Assembly: GCF_004745825.1 (NCBI RefSeq)
Contig: NZ_SRLA01000002.1
Coordinates: forward strand, 372,001 to 436,000
Origin: Hymenobacter fodinae
Lineage (GTDB): Bacteria > Bacteroidota > Bacteroidia > Cytophagales > Hymenobacteraceae
Length of the DNA: 64,000 bases
Direction: 5' to 3'
Below the pieces are notes generated by a model. It made no database searches. It was not told the origin of the DNA and saw only the letters and a list, made by a program, of their open reading frames with translations. Position numbers and translations under genes: made by a program. Positions 1-8,252 of this stretch are shown here, in pieces. Every line of letters starts with the position of its first letter. The first letter of the stretch is position 1.

Positions 1-463
1 CGGGCGTCCAGGAGGCGGCAAACGTCGCCGCCGGCATCTGGCGGTGCGTTCTGACAGCTTGGAACTGCAGGCCATCGGCTTGCTCGCTAAACGACATGCG
101 GGCGTGCAGGTAGGGCAGATGAAACAGGCTGCGGGCTAGCTCCACGGCCGGCCAGCTGTTGGCATCCAGCGAAAGAAACCACACGCCGGGCACACCATCA
201 AGGGTGGCGTAGGTGCGCACGTTTAGCTCGTGCAAGGAGCGCAGCCCCGGCACCGCCGGCACGCCCGGAGGTCGCACCCCACTCATGGAAAACGGCACCA
301 CGCCCAGCCACGCCTGCCCCTCAAACAGATCCAGCTCTAGGCGCGGGGGGAGGTAGGGCCGCAGCACCTCCGGTGCAGTAGGCCAGTGGGCAAATAATAA
401 GTTGCTCCACCGCTGATGCAGCAGCGGAATACGAGTGGGGCGAGTGGGGTGAGTTTCGGGCAT
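1..463 (-). CDS. DUF2071 (YqjF-like) family protein, partial
   Basis: The minus-strand frame opens at an ATG at 463 and runs off the left edge, so only about 154 N-terminal residues are visible. It has the hallmarks of the DUF2071 family: a WSNLLFAHWP opening, LRPYLPPRLELD, then WLGVVPFSMSGVRPPGVP and LHELNVRTYA, and later FHLPYLHARMSF. Family members are soluble proteins of roughly 220-250 residues with an acetoacetate-decarboxylase-like fold and no firmly established activity. It is read away from nagA's 3' end (97-base gap) in the same direction. The C-terminal third is outside the window. Confidence 0.85.
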   Translation of the reverse strand, partial: MPETHPTRPTRIPLLHQRWSNLLFAHWPTAPEVLRPYLPPRLELDLFEGQAWLGVVPFSMSGVRPPGVPAVPGLRSLHELNVRTYATLDGVPGVWFLSLDANSWPAVELARSLFHLPYLHARMSFSEQADGLQFQAVRTHRQMPAATFAASWTP

Positions 464-562
464 GTCTAGTCAACAACGCAAGCAGGCTTTCAGCTACGAT
501 AGTACTGATTCAGCGCCGTGGACAAGAAAAGCGAGTGCCAATTGTAGGCTCAACTGCTAGTC

Positions 563-1690
563 CTAGTGCCAGTGCAACTCGCCGCGGCGGGCAGTTGCAT
601 GTACCTGCAAGCCAGCATCAAACAGAAAGAAATCGGCGGCAAACCCTTCGCGTAACTGGCCTAGCTGCTGGTCTTGCGTAATTACCCGGGCGGGGTAAAG
701 AGTGGCCATACGCAGGCTTTCTTCTAGGGGCAGACCTACGTGCTCCACGCAATTGCGCACGGCCTGGGGCATGGTTAGGGCCGAGCCACCCAAAATGCCT
801 TGCTCGTCCACGTAGTAATTGTCGCGCAGCTGGAAACGGTAGGCGCCCTGGCGGCTGTCGGTAACGGCATCGGTGATGAGGAACAGGCGCTCCTGCAGAA
901 TTTTCTGGCTGATGCGCACCGAGGCGAAGTCGCAGTGCACCCCGTCGGCAATGATGCTGGCCTGCGCATTAGCGGCGTCATAAATAGCACCCACCATGCC
1001 CGGCTCCCGGCCCTGCAGCGCCGACATAGCATTGAACAGGTGCGTGGCGGCCGTAAACCCTTCCCGGAAACCAGCCGCGGCCTGCGCATACGTAGCGTTA
1101 GAATGTCCCGCCGACAGTATTACGCCGGCCTCCCGCAGCCGTGCTACTACCGCGGGCGTAGATACCTCGGGGGCCAGGGTCATGATTTTCAATACGCCAT
1201 CAGCCAGCTTCAGCAGTTCATCGACCTCAGCTACGGTGGGCACATGAATGAATTCCTCCTGATGGGCGCCCTTCTTGATGGGGTTGATGTAAGGCCCTTC
1301 CAGATGAATACCCAACAGGCCTAGCGTCGGGTGGCGTCGCTGAAACTCACGCCCTACTTCTAGGGCCGTGCGCATCATCTCCCAGGAGTTAGTGGGCATG
1401 GTAGCCATGAAGCCGGTAGTGCCGTGCCGGAAGGTATGGTGCGCCAACGCCTCCAGGGCTTCTAGGTCAGGTTCCACCGAGAAGAGTAGCCCGCCCGCAC
1501 CGTAAATCTGCAAATCAAGCAAACCCGGCGCTACGTTCAGGCCCCGGCCATCCACTACGGGTACATCGGTCGGCAGGCTAGCAGAATCAGGCAGCAAAGC
1601 GCTGATGTTGCCGTTTTCAATCAGCAGCGCGTGATGGGCAAGTACGGCCGTGCCGGTGTAGAATGTGCAGTTGCGAAGCAGGTAGCGCAT
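563..1690 (-). CDS. nagA: N-acetylglucosamine-6-phosphate deacetylase
   Basis: Cytosolic amidohydrolase that removes acetate from GlcNAc-6-phosphate, feeding amino-sugar carbon into glycolysis and wall precursors. The 375-residue product has the family's usual length. Visible motifs are DLQIYGAGG near residue 60, HLEGPYINP (metal-ligand Glu), SAGHSNA and ATHLFNAM (His ligands) and LITDAV (catalytic Asp). I chose the ATG at 1690 (MRYLLRNCTF). The frame stays open to 1780, but the extra 30 residues are unlike the family. A TAGTTTTG box on the minus strand at 1782-1789 would lie upstream of the chosen start. It is divergent from acyP. Confidence 0.93.
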   Translation of the reverse strand: MRYLLRNCTFYTGTAVLAHHALLIENGNISALLPDSASLPTDVPVVDGRGLNVAPGLLDLQIYGAGGLLFSVEPDLEALEALAHHTFRHGTTGFMATMPTNSWEMMRTALEVGREFQRRHPTLGLLGIHLEGPYINPIKKGAHQEEFIHVPTVAEVDELLKLADGVLKIMTLAPEVSTPAVVARLREAGVILSAGHSNATYAQAAAGFREGFTAATHLFNAMSALQGREPGMVGAIYDAANAQASIIADGVHCDFASVRISQKILQERLFLITDAVTDSRQGAYRFQLRDNYYVDEQGILGGSALTMPQAVRNCVEHVGLPLEESLRMATLYPARVITQDQQLGQLREGFAADFFLFDAGLQVHATARRGELHWH

Positions 1691-1797
1691 AAGCAAGGGG
1701 AGATGAGGCGTAGGGTGGAATAGAACGGACGCAAGCGGCCAAACGACCCGTTTCACTAATTGTTTCGTACAAGCACCCAATCAAAACTACCGATTTC

Positions 1798-2079
1798 ATG
1801 TCCATCCAACATCGCACCATTCACGTGCACGGCCGCGTACAGGGCGTTTTCTACCGCCAAAGCACCCGCACCGAAGCCCGCCGCTTAGGCCTAGCAGGCA
1901 CCGTGTGCAACAACGAAGACGGCACCGTCACGATTGAAGCTGAAGGGCCATCTGACGCCTTGGATGCCTTGGAAGCGTGGTGCCACCAAGGGCCACCCGC
2001 CGCGCGGGTGGATAAAGTAGAAGCCCAGCCCGGCTCAGTGCAGGGCTATCAGGAATTTGAAGTAAAGCGAGAGGCTTAG
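1798..2079 (+). CDS. acyP: Acylphosphatase
   Basis: Small cytosolic enzyme that hydrolyses acyl phosphates. The 93-residue product matches the family length. It carries the signature HVHGRVQGVFYRQ, with the substrate-binding Arg in GVFYR, followed by GLAGTVCNNEDGTV containing the catalytic Asn. The C-terminal half has the usual AWCHQGPPAARVDKVE stretch. It is divergent from nagA and convergent with typA. The shared hairpin at 2093-2124 separates it from typA. Confidence 0.93.
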   Translation: MSIQHRTIHVHGRVQGVFYRQSTRTEARRLGLAGTVCNNEDGTVTIEAEGPSDALDALEAWCHQGPPAARVDKVEAQPGSVQGYQEFEVKREA

Positions 2080-2092
2080 TGCTGATATAAAG

Positions 2093-2124
2093 CAAAAAGG
2101 AGCACAACCATTGGTTGTGCTCCT
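2093..2124. terminator. Hairpin terminator between acyP and typA
   Basis: A 12-bp perfect stem (AGGAGCACAACC / GGTTGTGCTCCT) with a 3-base loop. The five A residues on its left become a U-run on the minus strand. It therefore best ends typA transcripts and may also act on acyP. Confidence 0.8.
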
Positions 2125-2147
2125 CTCAGTATGCTTAACTAGAAAAC

Positions 2148-3956
2148 CTAGTCTACTTTCTTGGCTGAGCGCAGACGCTCGTTCTCGTCGAGCAGGATTT
2201 TACGCATCCGCACCGACTTAGGCGTTACTTCCAGGTACTCATCCTTCTGGATGTATTCCATGGCTTCTTCCAGCGAGAACTGACGCTTGGGCACGATTTT
2301 CACGTTTTCATCCGAGCCCGAAGCGCGCATGTTGGTGAGCTTCTTGCCTTTCTGAATGTTGATGGTCAGGTCGTTGGGGCGGGTGTGCTCACCGATAACC
2401 TGGCCAGCATATACTTCCTCGCCCGGATCAACGAAGAACTCGCCACGGTCCTGCATCTTGTCGATGGTATACGCGGTGCCGGGACCCGTTTCCATCGAAA
2501 TCAGCGAACCAGAGATACGGCCGGGGATGGTGCCTTTGTAGGGCTCGTAGGCCGAGAAACGGTGGTTCATGATGGCCTCACCAGCGGTGGCGGTCAGCAC
2601 GTTGTTGCGCAGACCGATCAGACCACGAGCGGGGATGTTGAACTCCAGGTGCTGGAGGTCGCCCTTGGGCTCCATGATGGTCAGCTCACCTTTGCGCATC
2701 GTCACCAACTCGATAACCTTACCGGCAGTCTCCTCGGGTACGTCTACTACCAAGTGCTCGATGGGCTCCAGACGGTTGCCATCTTCATCCTCGCGGAACA
2801 GTACCTGGGGCTGGCCTACCTGCAGCTCGAACCCTTCGCGACGCATGGTCTCGATGAGTACCGACAAGTGCAGAATACCGCGGCCGTACACCAGGAAGGT
2901 GTCTTCGCGGTCGGTTTCCTTCACGCGCAGGGCCAGGTTTTTCTCCGTTTCCTTGAACAGACGGTCGCGCAGGTGGCGCGAGGTCACAAACTTACCTTCC
3001 TTACCAAAGAACGGCGAGTTGTTGATGGTGAACAGCATGTTCATCGTCGGCTCGTCGATGCTGATGGTAGCCAGCGCCTCGGGGTTTTCAGCGTCAGCGA
3101 GAGTGTCGCCGATGTCGAAGCCTTCGATGCCAGTTACGGCGCAGATTTCGCCGGAGCTAACCTCGGCTACCTTGTTTTTACCAAGGCCTTCGAATACCTG
3201 CAGTTCTTTGATTTTTACCTTCTTGATGGTGCCGTCGCGCTTAATCAGGCTCATGTTAGCGCCTTCTTTCAGCGTACCGCGGTGCACGCGGCCGATGGCG
3301 ATACGGCCCACGAACGACGAATAGTCGAGCGAGGTAACCTGCATCTGCGGAGTGCCTTCCAGCTGAGGAGCAGCCGGGATAGACTCTACTACTGCGTCGA
3401 GCAGCGGAATGATGCTGTCGGTTTTTACTTTCCAGTCGGTGCTCATCCAACCCTGCTTCGACGAGCCATACAGCGTCACGAAGTCCAGCTGATCCTCGGT
3501 AGCACCCAGGTTGAACATGAGGTCGAACACCTGCTCGTGCACCTCGTCGGGGCGGCAGTTTTCTTTGTCGACTTTGTTTACCACCACGATGGGCTTCAGG
3601 CCCAGGTCGATGGCTTTGCCCAGTACGAAACGGGTCTGGGGCATGGCACCTTCGAAGGCATCGACGAGCAGCAGTACGCCGTCGGCCATCTTCAGTACGC
3701 GCTCCACCTCACCACCGAAGTCGGCGTGACCAGGGGTGTCGATGATGTTGATTTTTACGTCCTTATAACGTACCGATACGTTCTTCGAAACGATGGTGAT
3801 GCCGCGCTCACGCTCCAGGTCATTGTTGTCCAGGATCAGGTCGTCGAACTGCTGGTGCTCGTCGAACAGCTTGGAAGCGTGAATGATCTTGTCCACGAGC
3901 GTAGTCTTGCCGTGGTCAACGTGCGCGATGATGGCGATATTGCGAATGTTCTGCAT
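2148..3956 (-). CDS. typA: Ribosome-associated translational GTPase TypA/BipA
   Basis: Elongation-factor-like GTPase that binds the 70S ribosome and supports assembly and stress adaptation. The 602-residue product starts MQNIRNIAIIAHVDHGKTTL (P-loop), followed by RERGITI (switch I), DTPGHADFGGEV (G3) and VVNKVDK (G4). The C-terminal half keeps the BipA-specific region with RGLIGLRN and KKLTNMRASGSDE. The start at 3956 is set by the P-loop context. The open frame extends to 4088, but the -7 box TACCTTTG at 3976-3983 lies inside that extension, so the longer form is unlikely. Confidence 0.97.
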   Translation of the reverse strand: MQNIRNIAIIAHVDHGKTTLVDKIIHASKLFDEHQQFDDLILDNNDLERERGITIVSKNVSVRYKDVKINIIDTPGHADFGGEVERVLKMADGVLLLVDAFEGAMPQTRFVLGKAIDLGLKPIVVVNKVDKENCRPDEVHEQVFDLMFNLGATEDQLDFVTLYGSSKQGWMSTDWKVKTDSIIPLLDAVVESIPAAPQLEGTPQMQVTSLDYSSFVGRIAIGRVHRGTLKEGANMSLIKRDGTIKKVKIKELQVFEGLGKNKVAEVSSGEICAVTGIEGFDIGDTLADAENPEALATISIDEPTMNMLFTINNSPFFGKEGKFVTSRHLRDRLFKETEKNLALRVKETDREDTFLVYGRGILHLSVLIETMRREGFELQVGQPQVLFREDEDGNRLEPIEHLVVDVPEETAGKVIELVTMRKGELTIMEPKGDLQHLEFNIPARGLIGLRNNVLTATAGEAIMNHRFSAYEPYKGTIPGRISGSLISMETGPGTAYTIDKMQDRGEFFVDPGEEVYAGQVIGEHTRPNDLTINIQKGKKLTNMRASGSDENVKIVPKRQFSLEEAMEYIQKDEYLEVTPKSVRMRKILLDENERLRSAKKVD

Positions 3957-3975
3957 ACAAAGGGTTTTCCGGGCG

Positions 3976-3983
3976 CAAAGGTA
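3976..3983 (-). promoter_or_regulatory. -7 box of the typA promoter (TACCTTTG)
   Basis: The minus strand reads TACCTTTG, a full match to the Bacteroidota -7 consensus TAnnTTTG, 20 bases upstream of the typA ATG. No clean -33 TTTG lies at the expected distance. Confidence 0.6.
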
Positions 3984-4214
3984 CGGAATGTTTACCGCAA
4001 AAACTTGCGGGTAATTAATTGTTAATGAGAGAGGAAGAAACGGTGCGCGGTTAGCCAGACAACTACTTGGGTAGCTGAGGTTCCCCAACGGACTGGCCTA
4101 GAACTTTCTGCTGAGCTAAGGCCGAACTGTAGACCTCCTCCGTATGTTGTAGAAATGGCTCACCTGCGGGTGCTAGGCCACTTCCTCTGTACCCCCTTGT
4201 CTTCACTACAACTC

Positions 4215-4790
4215 ATGCGTTCTTCCCTTCTGATTCTGCTGGTTTCGGCCCTGACGCTGAACTCTGCCTGCTCACAAAACAAGAGCAAGCGCGACGCGAA
4301 AATGGACCTCGCCGATTCGCCGCGCCCCGTTACCAGCCCGTCGGCCTCGGCTAAAGCATATCCTAAACCCAAGCCCGTTACGGGTAAGCCCGACGAATTC
4401 CCTATTCGCAAAACCGATGCGCAGTGGAAAGCGCAGCTCACTCCCGCGCAGTACTTTATTCTGCGGGAGCAAGGCACCGAGCGGCCCTTCGTAAATAAGT
4501 ATGCCAACAACCACGAGAAGGGCAACTACTACTGCGCCGCCGACCATAACCTGCTGTTTTCCTCCGAAACCAAGTTTGAGTCGGGCACGGGGTGGCCTAG
4601 CTTCTGGGCACCAGCCACGGAGAACAGCCTGAAAGTAACCGCCGACAATACCCTGGGCATGAGCCGCGACGAGCTAGTGTGCGCCAAGTGCGGCGGCCAC
4701 CTAGGCCACGTTTTCGACGACGGCCCCAAGCCCACCGGCCTGCGCTACTGCATGGACTCCGACGGGATGATCTTCGAGAAAACGAAGTAG
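4215..4790 (+). CDS. msrB: Peptide-methionine (R)-S-oxide reductase, lipoprotein form
   Basis: Reduces methionine-R-sulfoxide in damaged proteins. The 191-residue product starts with a lipoprotein signal (MRSSLLILLV...LNSAC), so it probably acts in the envelope, and a Pro/Lys/Ser-rich linker follows. The MsrB domain begins near residue 65 and shows FESGTGWPSFW, VCAKCGGHLGHVF and GLRYCMDSDG, the last containing the catalytic Cys. The second zinc pair (CAKC) is present. The first CxxC reads CAAD, so one zinc Cys is replaced by Asp. The ATG at 4215 was chosen over an upstream frame because it starts the signal peptide. Confidence 0.93.
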   Translation: MRSSLLILLVSALTLNSACSQNKSKRDAKMDLADSPRPVTSPSASAKAYPKPKPVTGKPDEFPIRKTDAQWKAQLTPAQYFILREQGTERPFVNKYANNHEKGNYYCAADHNLLFSSETKFESGTGWPSFWAPATENSLKVTADNTLGMSRDELVCAKCGGHLGHVFDDGPKPTGLRYCMDSDGMIFEKTK

Positions 4791-4796
4791 CCATAG

Positions 4797-4876
4797 GTCA
4801 TCCCGAGTGAAGCGACGAATCTGGAGCAAGTCGTTAGATGATTAATTCAGAGAAGCATCGACTCACTCGGAATGAT
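4797..4876. repeat. Palindromic intergenic repeat, GTCATTCCGAGTG family, copy 1
   Basis: The ends are inverted: GTCATCCCGAGTGA at the left and TCACTCGGAATGAT at the right, about 50 bases apart. The same termini recur at 5793-5872. It fills most of the msrB to DUF3050 gap. Confidence 0.75.
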
Positions 4877-4982
4877 AGCTCAACAGTACTTTTGTGGCGG
4901 CCTGCTGGCAATCCAAGCCAGCGGGCCGTTTCGTTTGTAGTGGCCTAGAGCGCAAGCTCAGCCGTATTTTTCTCTTTGCCTT

Positions 4983-5780
4983 ATGTCAACTCAAATTCAT
5001 TCTGATTCGATTGCCGAGCTGCAGGACGCCCTAGCCCCGGCGCGCGAGCAGCTTGTTGCCCACGGCGTGTACCAGTCGCTGCACTCCCTGGACGATTTAC
5101 GCGTGTTTATGCAGCACCACGTATTTGCCGTCTGGGATTTTATGTCGCTGCTGAAGGCTCTGCAGCGGGAGCTAACTTGTGTGGAAGTGCCGTGGGTGCC
5201 GCGCGGCAACCCCGCCACGCGCCGCCTCATCAACGACATTGTGTTGGAAGAGGAAACCGACGTAGACCCCGAGGGCAACCCTGCCAGCCACTTCGAGCTG
5301 TACCTGCGCTCTATGCGCGAGTGCGGCGCCGATACCACGCCCATTGAGCGTCTGCTGTCTGCTTTGGCCGAAGGAGCTTCGGTAGGCCAGGCGCTGGAGC
5401 AAGCTCAGGCACCCGCTTCAGTGCGTGAGTTTGTGCTGGATACGTTCCGCATTATTGAGTCGGGGAAGCCGCACGCTGTGGCCGCCGCCTTCACTTTCGG
5501 CCGCGAAGATGTGATTCCCGACATGTTCCGTCACTTGGTCGGTGACTTGAGCCGCCGCTTCCCCGGCCAGCTCGATACGTTTACGTATTACCTTAACCGC
5601 CACATTCAGTTGGATGAGGAGGTGCACACCCCGCTGGCCCAGCAAATGGTGCGCGACCTGTGCGGCAACGATCCGCAGCGCTGGCAGGAAAGTCGTGAGG
5701 TAGCCACCCGCTGCATGCAGGCCCGCGTGGCCCTTTGGGACGGAATCAGAGAAGCCCTCGGCCAGCCAGAAGTGGCCTAG
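4983..5780 (+). CDS. DUF3050 family protein, possible haem-oxygenase-like diiron enzyme
   Basis: A 265-residue all-helical soluble protein that I place in DUF3050; its function is not established. Candidate metal ligands are spaced as in haem-oxygenase-like diiron proteins: the acidic cluster EEETD (residues 89-93) followed by NPASHFE, then FGREDVIPDMF, then HIQLDEEVH. That this makes it a diiron oxidase or oxygenase is an inference from the motif pattern only. The gene ends in GTGGCCTAG, where the genome-wide motif supplies Val-Ala-stop. Palindromic repeats lie on both sides, so it is probably transcribed alone. Confidence 0.8.
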   Translation: MSTQIHSDSIAELQDALAPAREQLVAHGVYQSLHSLDDLRVFMQHHVFAVWDFMSLLKALQRELTCVEVPWVPRGNPATRRLINDIVLEEETDVDPEGNPASHFELYLRSMRECGADTTPIERLLSALAEGASVGQALEQAQAPASVREFVLDTFRIIESGKPHAVAAAFTFGREDVIPDMFRHLVGDLSRRFPGQLDTFTYYLNRHIQLDEEVHTPLAQQMVRDLCGNDPQRWQESREVATRCMQARVALWDGIREALGQPEVA

Positions 5781-5792
5781 AAAGACACTAGC

Positions 5793-5872
5793 TTGTCATT
5801 CCGAGTGGAGCGAAGAATCGGTTACTTGGCCTAGAGGCTAACTCAGATTCTTTGCTTCACTCGGAATGACAA
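5793..5872. repeat. Palindromic intergenic repeat, GTCATTCCGAGTG family, copy 2
   Basis: A nearly perfect 27-base inverted repeat. The left arm begins TTGTCATTCCGAGTGGAGCG and the right arm ends CTTCACTCGGAATGACAA. A loop of about 26 bases contains GGCCTAG. Its termini match copy 1 at 4797-4876. Confidence 0.85.
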
Positions 5873-5909
5873 ACTAAGTCAACTTACAAACGCTGCGGCG
5901 CGTTGTAGC

Positions 5910-5940
5910 AAGAGCTCATCCACTGCCGGGTGGGCTCTTG
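5910..5940 (+). terminator. Possible hairpin terminator after the DUF3050 gene
   Basis: CAAGAGC pairs with GCTCTTG around a partly paired centre (CCAC/GGTGG). There is only a weak T-rich tail. Confidence 0.35.
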
Positions 5941-5952
5941 TTGCATAGTGTG

Positions 5953-6318
5953 ATGAAGTTTCAAGTTTTATTCCGTCGTCCGGTGGTCGCGTTAGTGCCG
6001 CTGCTAGGCCTGTGGTTGGCGGCCTGCACCGCCACGCAGGAAAGCGCCGAAGAACGTCCCGCGCGCCTGCCCGCCCAAATTCGCACCGATGCCGACCGGC
6101 AAGCGGCTTATAACAGCGGCGCCGGCTACGGCGGCTCGGTACCTGATGCCACGCCCGGCCGCGTGCTTATTCGGGAGCAGGCCAGCGGTATCAACTCCCG
6201 CAAGCGCCCTGAAAGCCTGAATACCAACGACAACAACACTACCGCGCCCGAAACGCGGCTGCAGCGCCTCAACGGGGCCGCCGTAGATACCGTGCGGCTC
6301 CCGGTTACACCTAACTAG
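5953..6318 (+). CDS. Small lipoprotein of unknown function
   Basis: A 121-residue product starting MKFQVLFRRPVVALVPLL, with a lipobox ending LAAC at about residue 25, so it is probably a membrane-anchored lipoprotein. The mature part is polar, low in complexity and rich in Arg, Thr and Asn, with a QAAYNSGAGYGGSVPDA stretch. I recognise no domain. The ATG at 5953 is preferred to an upstream TTG at 5938. Its last 8 bases overlap tail to tail with the histidine-kinase gene on the other strand. Confidence 0.6.
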   Translation: MKFQVLFRRPVVALVPLLGLWLAACTATQESAEERPARLPAQIRTDADRQAAYNSGAGYGGSVPDATPGRVLIREQASGINSRKRPESLNTNDNNTTAPETRLQRLNGAAVDTVRLPVTPN

Positions 6319-8077
6319 CCAGTGGCAGGGTGAAGCAGAAGGTGCTGCCCATGCCCAACTCGCTTTCCACCCACAGGCGCCCGCCTTGACTGGTAATAAA
6401 CTCGCGTGCAATACTAAGGCCCAGCCCGGAGCCGCCGCGGTAGCCGCTCTTGTCCGGAATTTGGGCGAAGCGTTGGAAAATTCGGTCGTGGTGCTCGGCG
6501 GCAATGCCGGGGCCGCGGTCTTGCACGCACACTTGCACAGCCGCGCCTACTACCGCCGCTCGTACCAGCAGCGTTTCGCCCGTGGGAGAGTATCGGATGG
6601 CATTAGCGAGCAGATTGATAAGCACCCAAGTGGTTTTCTCAACGTCGGCGAGGGCCTGGGGTAGGTTGGAAGGAAGGTTGATTTCTAGGTGGAGCCTTTT
6701 GTCGTTGAGTTGGGCCTGCACGGTATCGGTGGCGTAGCTAACTACCTGGCTTATATCAGTAGGGTGCACGTCGAGCTGAATTCCGGCCCCGGCATCGAGG
6801 CGGGAAACGTCCAGCAGCTCACTGACCATGCGCTGCAACCGCTGGGTTTCCTGCCGGATGCTGCCCGTAATGCGCTGGCGTTCCTCGGCGGGTAGGCGCT
6901 CATCCTGCAGCAGCCGCAGGTTGATATTCATGCTCGACAGCGGCGTTTTCAACTCATGCGACACCGTGGCCAGGAAGTTCGACTTCACCTGATCGAGCCG
7001 CTTGAAATCCGACACGTTGCGCAAGGCCAGGATGTGGCCTACAAACTGCATTTCGTCAGCGGCTTTATTGAAAGAAACGATGTCGTGGACGGTTAGGCGG
7101 AAGTAGGCCTCTTCGTTGTGCTGCGTGATGGTGAGCAAAGGCGCTTCGGCCAGAGCCTGCTGGCGGCGCGGCGCTTCTAGGGGCGCGAGCAACGACCGAA
7201 GCAGGTCATTCTGCTGAGCCAGCTCATCGGCCGGCTGCCCCACCAGCTGCGCGGCTGGCACGCCCAGCAGCTCGGCGGCCGTGGGGTTGGCCAGCAGAAT
7301 GCGCCGGTGTTGGTCAATCAGGAGCAGGCCTTCATCGAGGCTGTTTACTAGGCTTTCCATGCGGTTGCGCTCAGTAATCAGGTCGGCGGTAGTAGAGGCC
7401 CGAAACTCCTGCAATTGTATCAGCAAGTGGTTGAAGGCACTGGCTACCGTTCCAAACTCGTCGTGGCTTTCCACCGGAATAGTCTGATGATAATTGCCCC
7501 GGCTGGCGTGACGGATGGCGGCCGTGACTTTGCGCAACGGGGTTACGGCGGCTTCGGGCACGCTCAGCACCAGGCCTAGGCCTACTAGCAGCGCCAGCGA
7601 GATGCAGGCCAACAGGTAGCGGCTGGCGCGCTCAGTAGCTTGGTTGGAGGCAGAGTTTTTAGCGGTCAGGGCCTGCACGTTCAGGTCAATCACGCGGTGC
7701 GTCTGCCGCCGAAGCCGCTCCAGCTGGGTCAGTTGAGCGGCGGCCGGCGCTGTCACTAACAGACGCTGGTACGTGGCCAGATTTTGCGTTAGGGAGTCAA
7801 CCAAGGCCTGTTCGCCGGGCTCGGTAAGGTTGCCGGCCTCGCGGGTAAGGGCGCGCTCAAACTGAGGTAACGCATCGGGGGCCTCCGGAGCCGTTTCCAT
7901 GTGGTCGAGAGCACGCAGCATCTGCTGGCCCAGCTCAATGGTGTAGAAATTCGCTCGCAGAATAGTGCGCGAATTGGCATCTAAACGCTGCACCGCGAAA
8001 TAAGCGTAGCCCCCTATGCCCAGTAGCAGCGCCAGCATAGCCACGAAGCCCAGCGTGATTTTAGTTTTGAGTTGCAC
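6311..8077 (-). CDS. HAMP-PAS sensor histidine kinase of the kdp operon
   Basis: A 588-residue membrane kinase. TM1 is about 8-28, an extracytoplasmic helical region about 30-150, TM2 about 153-172, then HAMP (173-225) and PAS (about 235-345). The HisKA domain has phospho-acceptor His374 in TVSHELKTPL, and the HATPase domain has NLLANAIRYS, DRGPGIA and GGSGLGLSIA. It is the last gene of the minus-strand kdp operon, 175 bases after the short kdpD. It therefore probably supplies the kinase module that this KdpD lacks. Its partner is inferred to be the sigma-54 response regulator at 17087-18439, since no KdpE is present. Confidence 0.9.
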   Translation of the reverse strand: MQLKTKITLGFVAMLALLLGIGGYAYFAVQRLDANSRTILRANFYTIELGQQMLRALDHMETAPEAPDALPQFERALTREAGNLTEPGEQALVDSLTQNLATYQRLLVTAPAAAQLTQLERLRRQTHRVIDLNVQALTAKNSASNQATERASRYLLACISLALLVGLGLVLSVPEAAVTPLRKVTAAIRHASRGNYHQTIPVESHDEFGTVASAFNHLLIQLQEFRASTTADLITERNRMESLVNSLDEGLLLIDQHRRILLANPTAAELLGVPAAQLVGQPADELAQQNDLLRSLLAPLEAPRRQQALAEAPLLTITQHNEEAYFRLTVHDIVSFNKAADEMQFVGHILALRNVSDFKRLDQVKSNFLATVSHELKTPLSSMNINLRLLQDERLPAEERQRITGSIRQETQRLQRMVSELLDVSRLDAGAGIQLDVHPTDISQVVSYATDTVQAQLNDKRLHLEINLPSNLPQALADVEKTTWVLINLLANAIRYSPTGETLLVRAAVVGAAVQVCVQDRGPGIAAEHHDRIFQRFAQIPDKSGYRGGSGLGLSIAREFITSQGGRLWVESELGMGSTFCFTLPLAS

Positions 8078-8172
8078 GATGCAAAAGTCTTGATTGTCAG
8101 GCTAAGTATGGAATAGGATGGTGGCCTAGAAGGTGTGAATAGAGGATCAAAAACCCCTGTCATGCTTGATCA

Positions 8173-8224
8173 GTCATGCTAAGCTTGCCGAAGCATCTTT
8201 ACCGCATTACTAGCTCGACATGAC
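8173..8224. repeat. Palindromic intergenic repeat, GTCATG...GACATGAC family, copy 1
   Basis: Begins GTCATGCTAAGC and ends GCTCGACATGAC, the same terminal words as the elements at 10786-10880 and 52071-52164. It is a shortened copy between kdpD and the kinase gene. Confidence 0.6.
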
Positions 8225-8252
8225 GTTCTAATTGGTCCTCTGTTCGCTCTCA

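Noticed and set aside
2385..4025. A 546-codon open frame antisense to typA, with similar long frames antisense to kdpB, metG, atpD and the S46 peptidase gene
   Set aside because: Each lies opposite a clearly conserved gene. The translated sequences have no recognisable motifs, and their openness follows from the codon usage of the sense gene.
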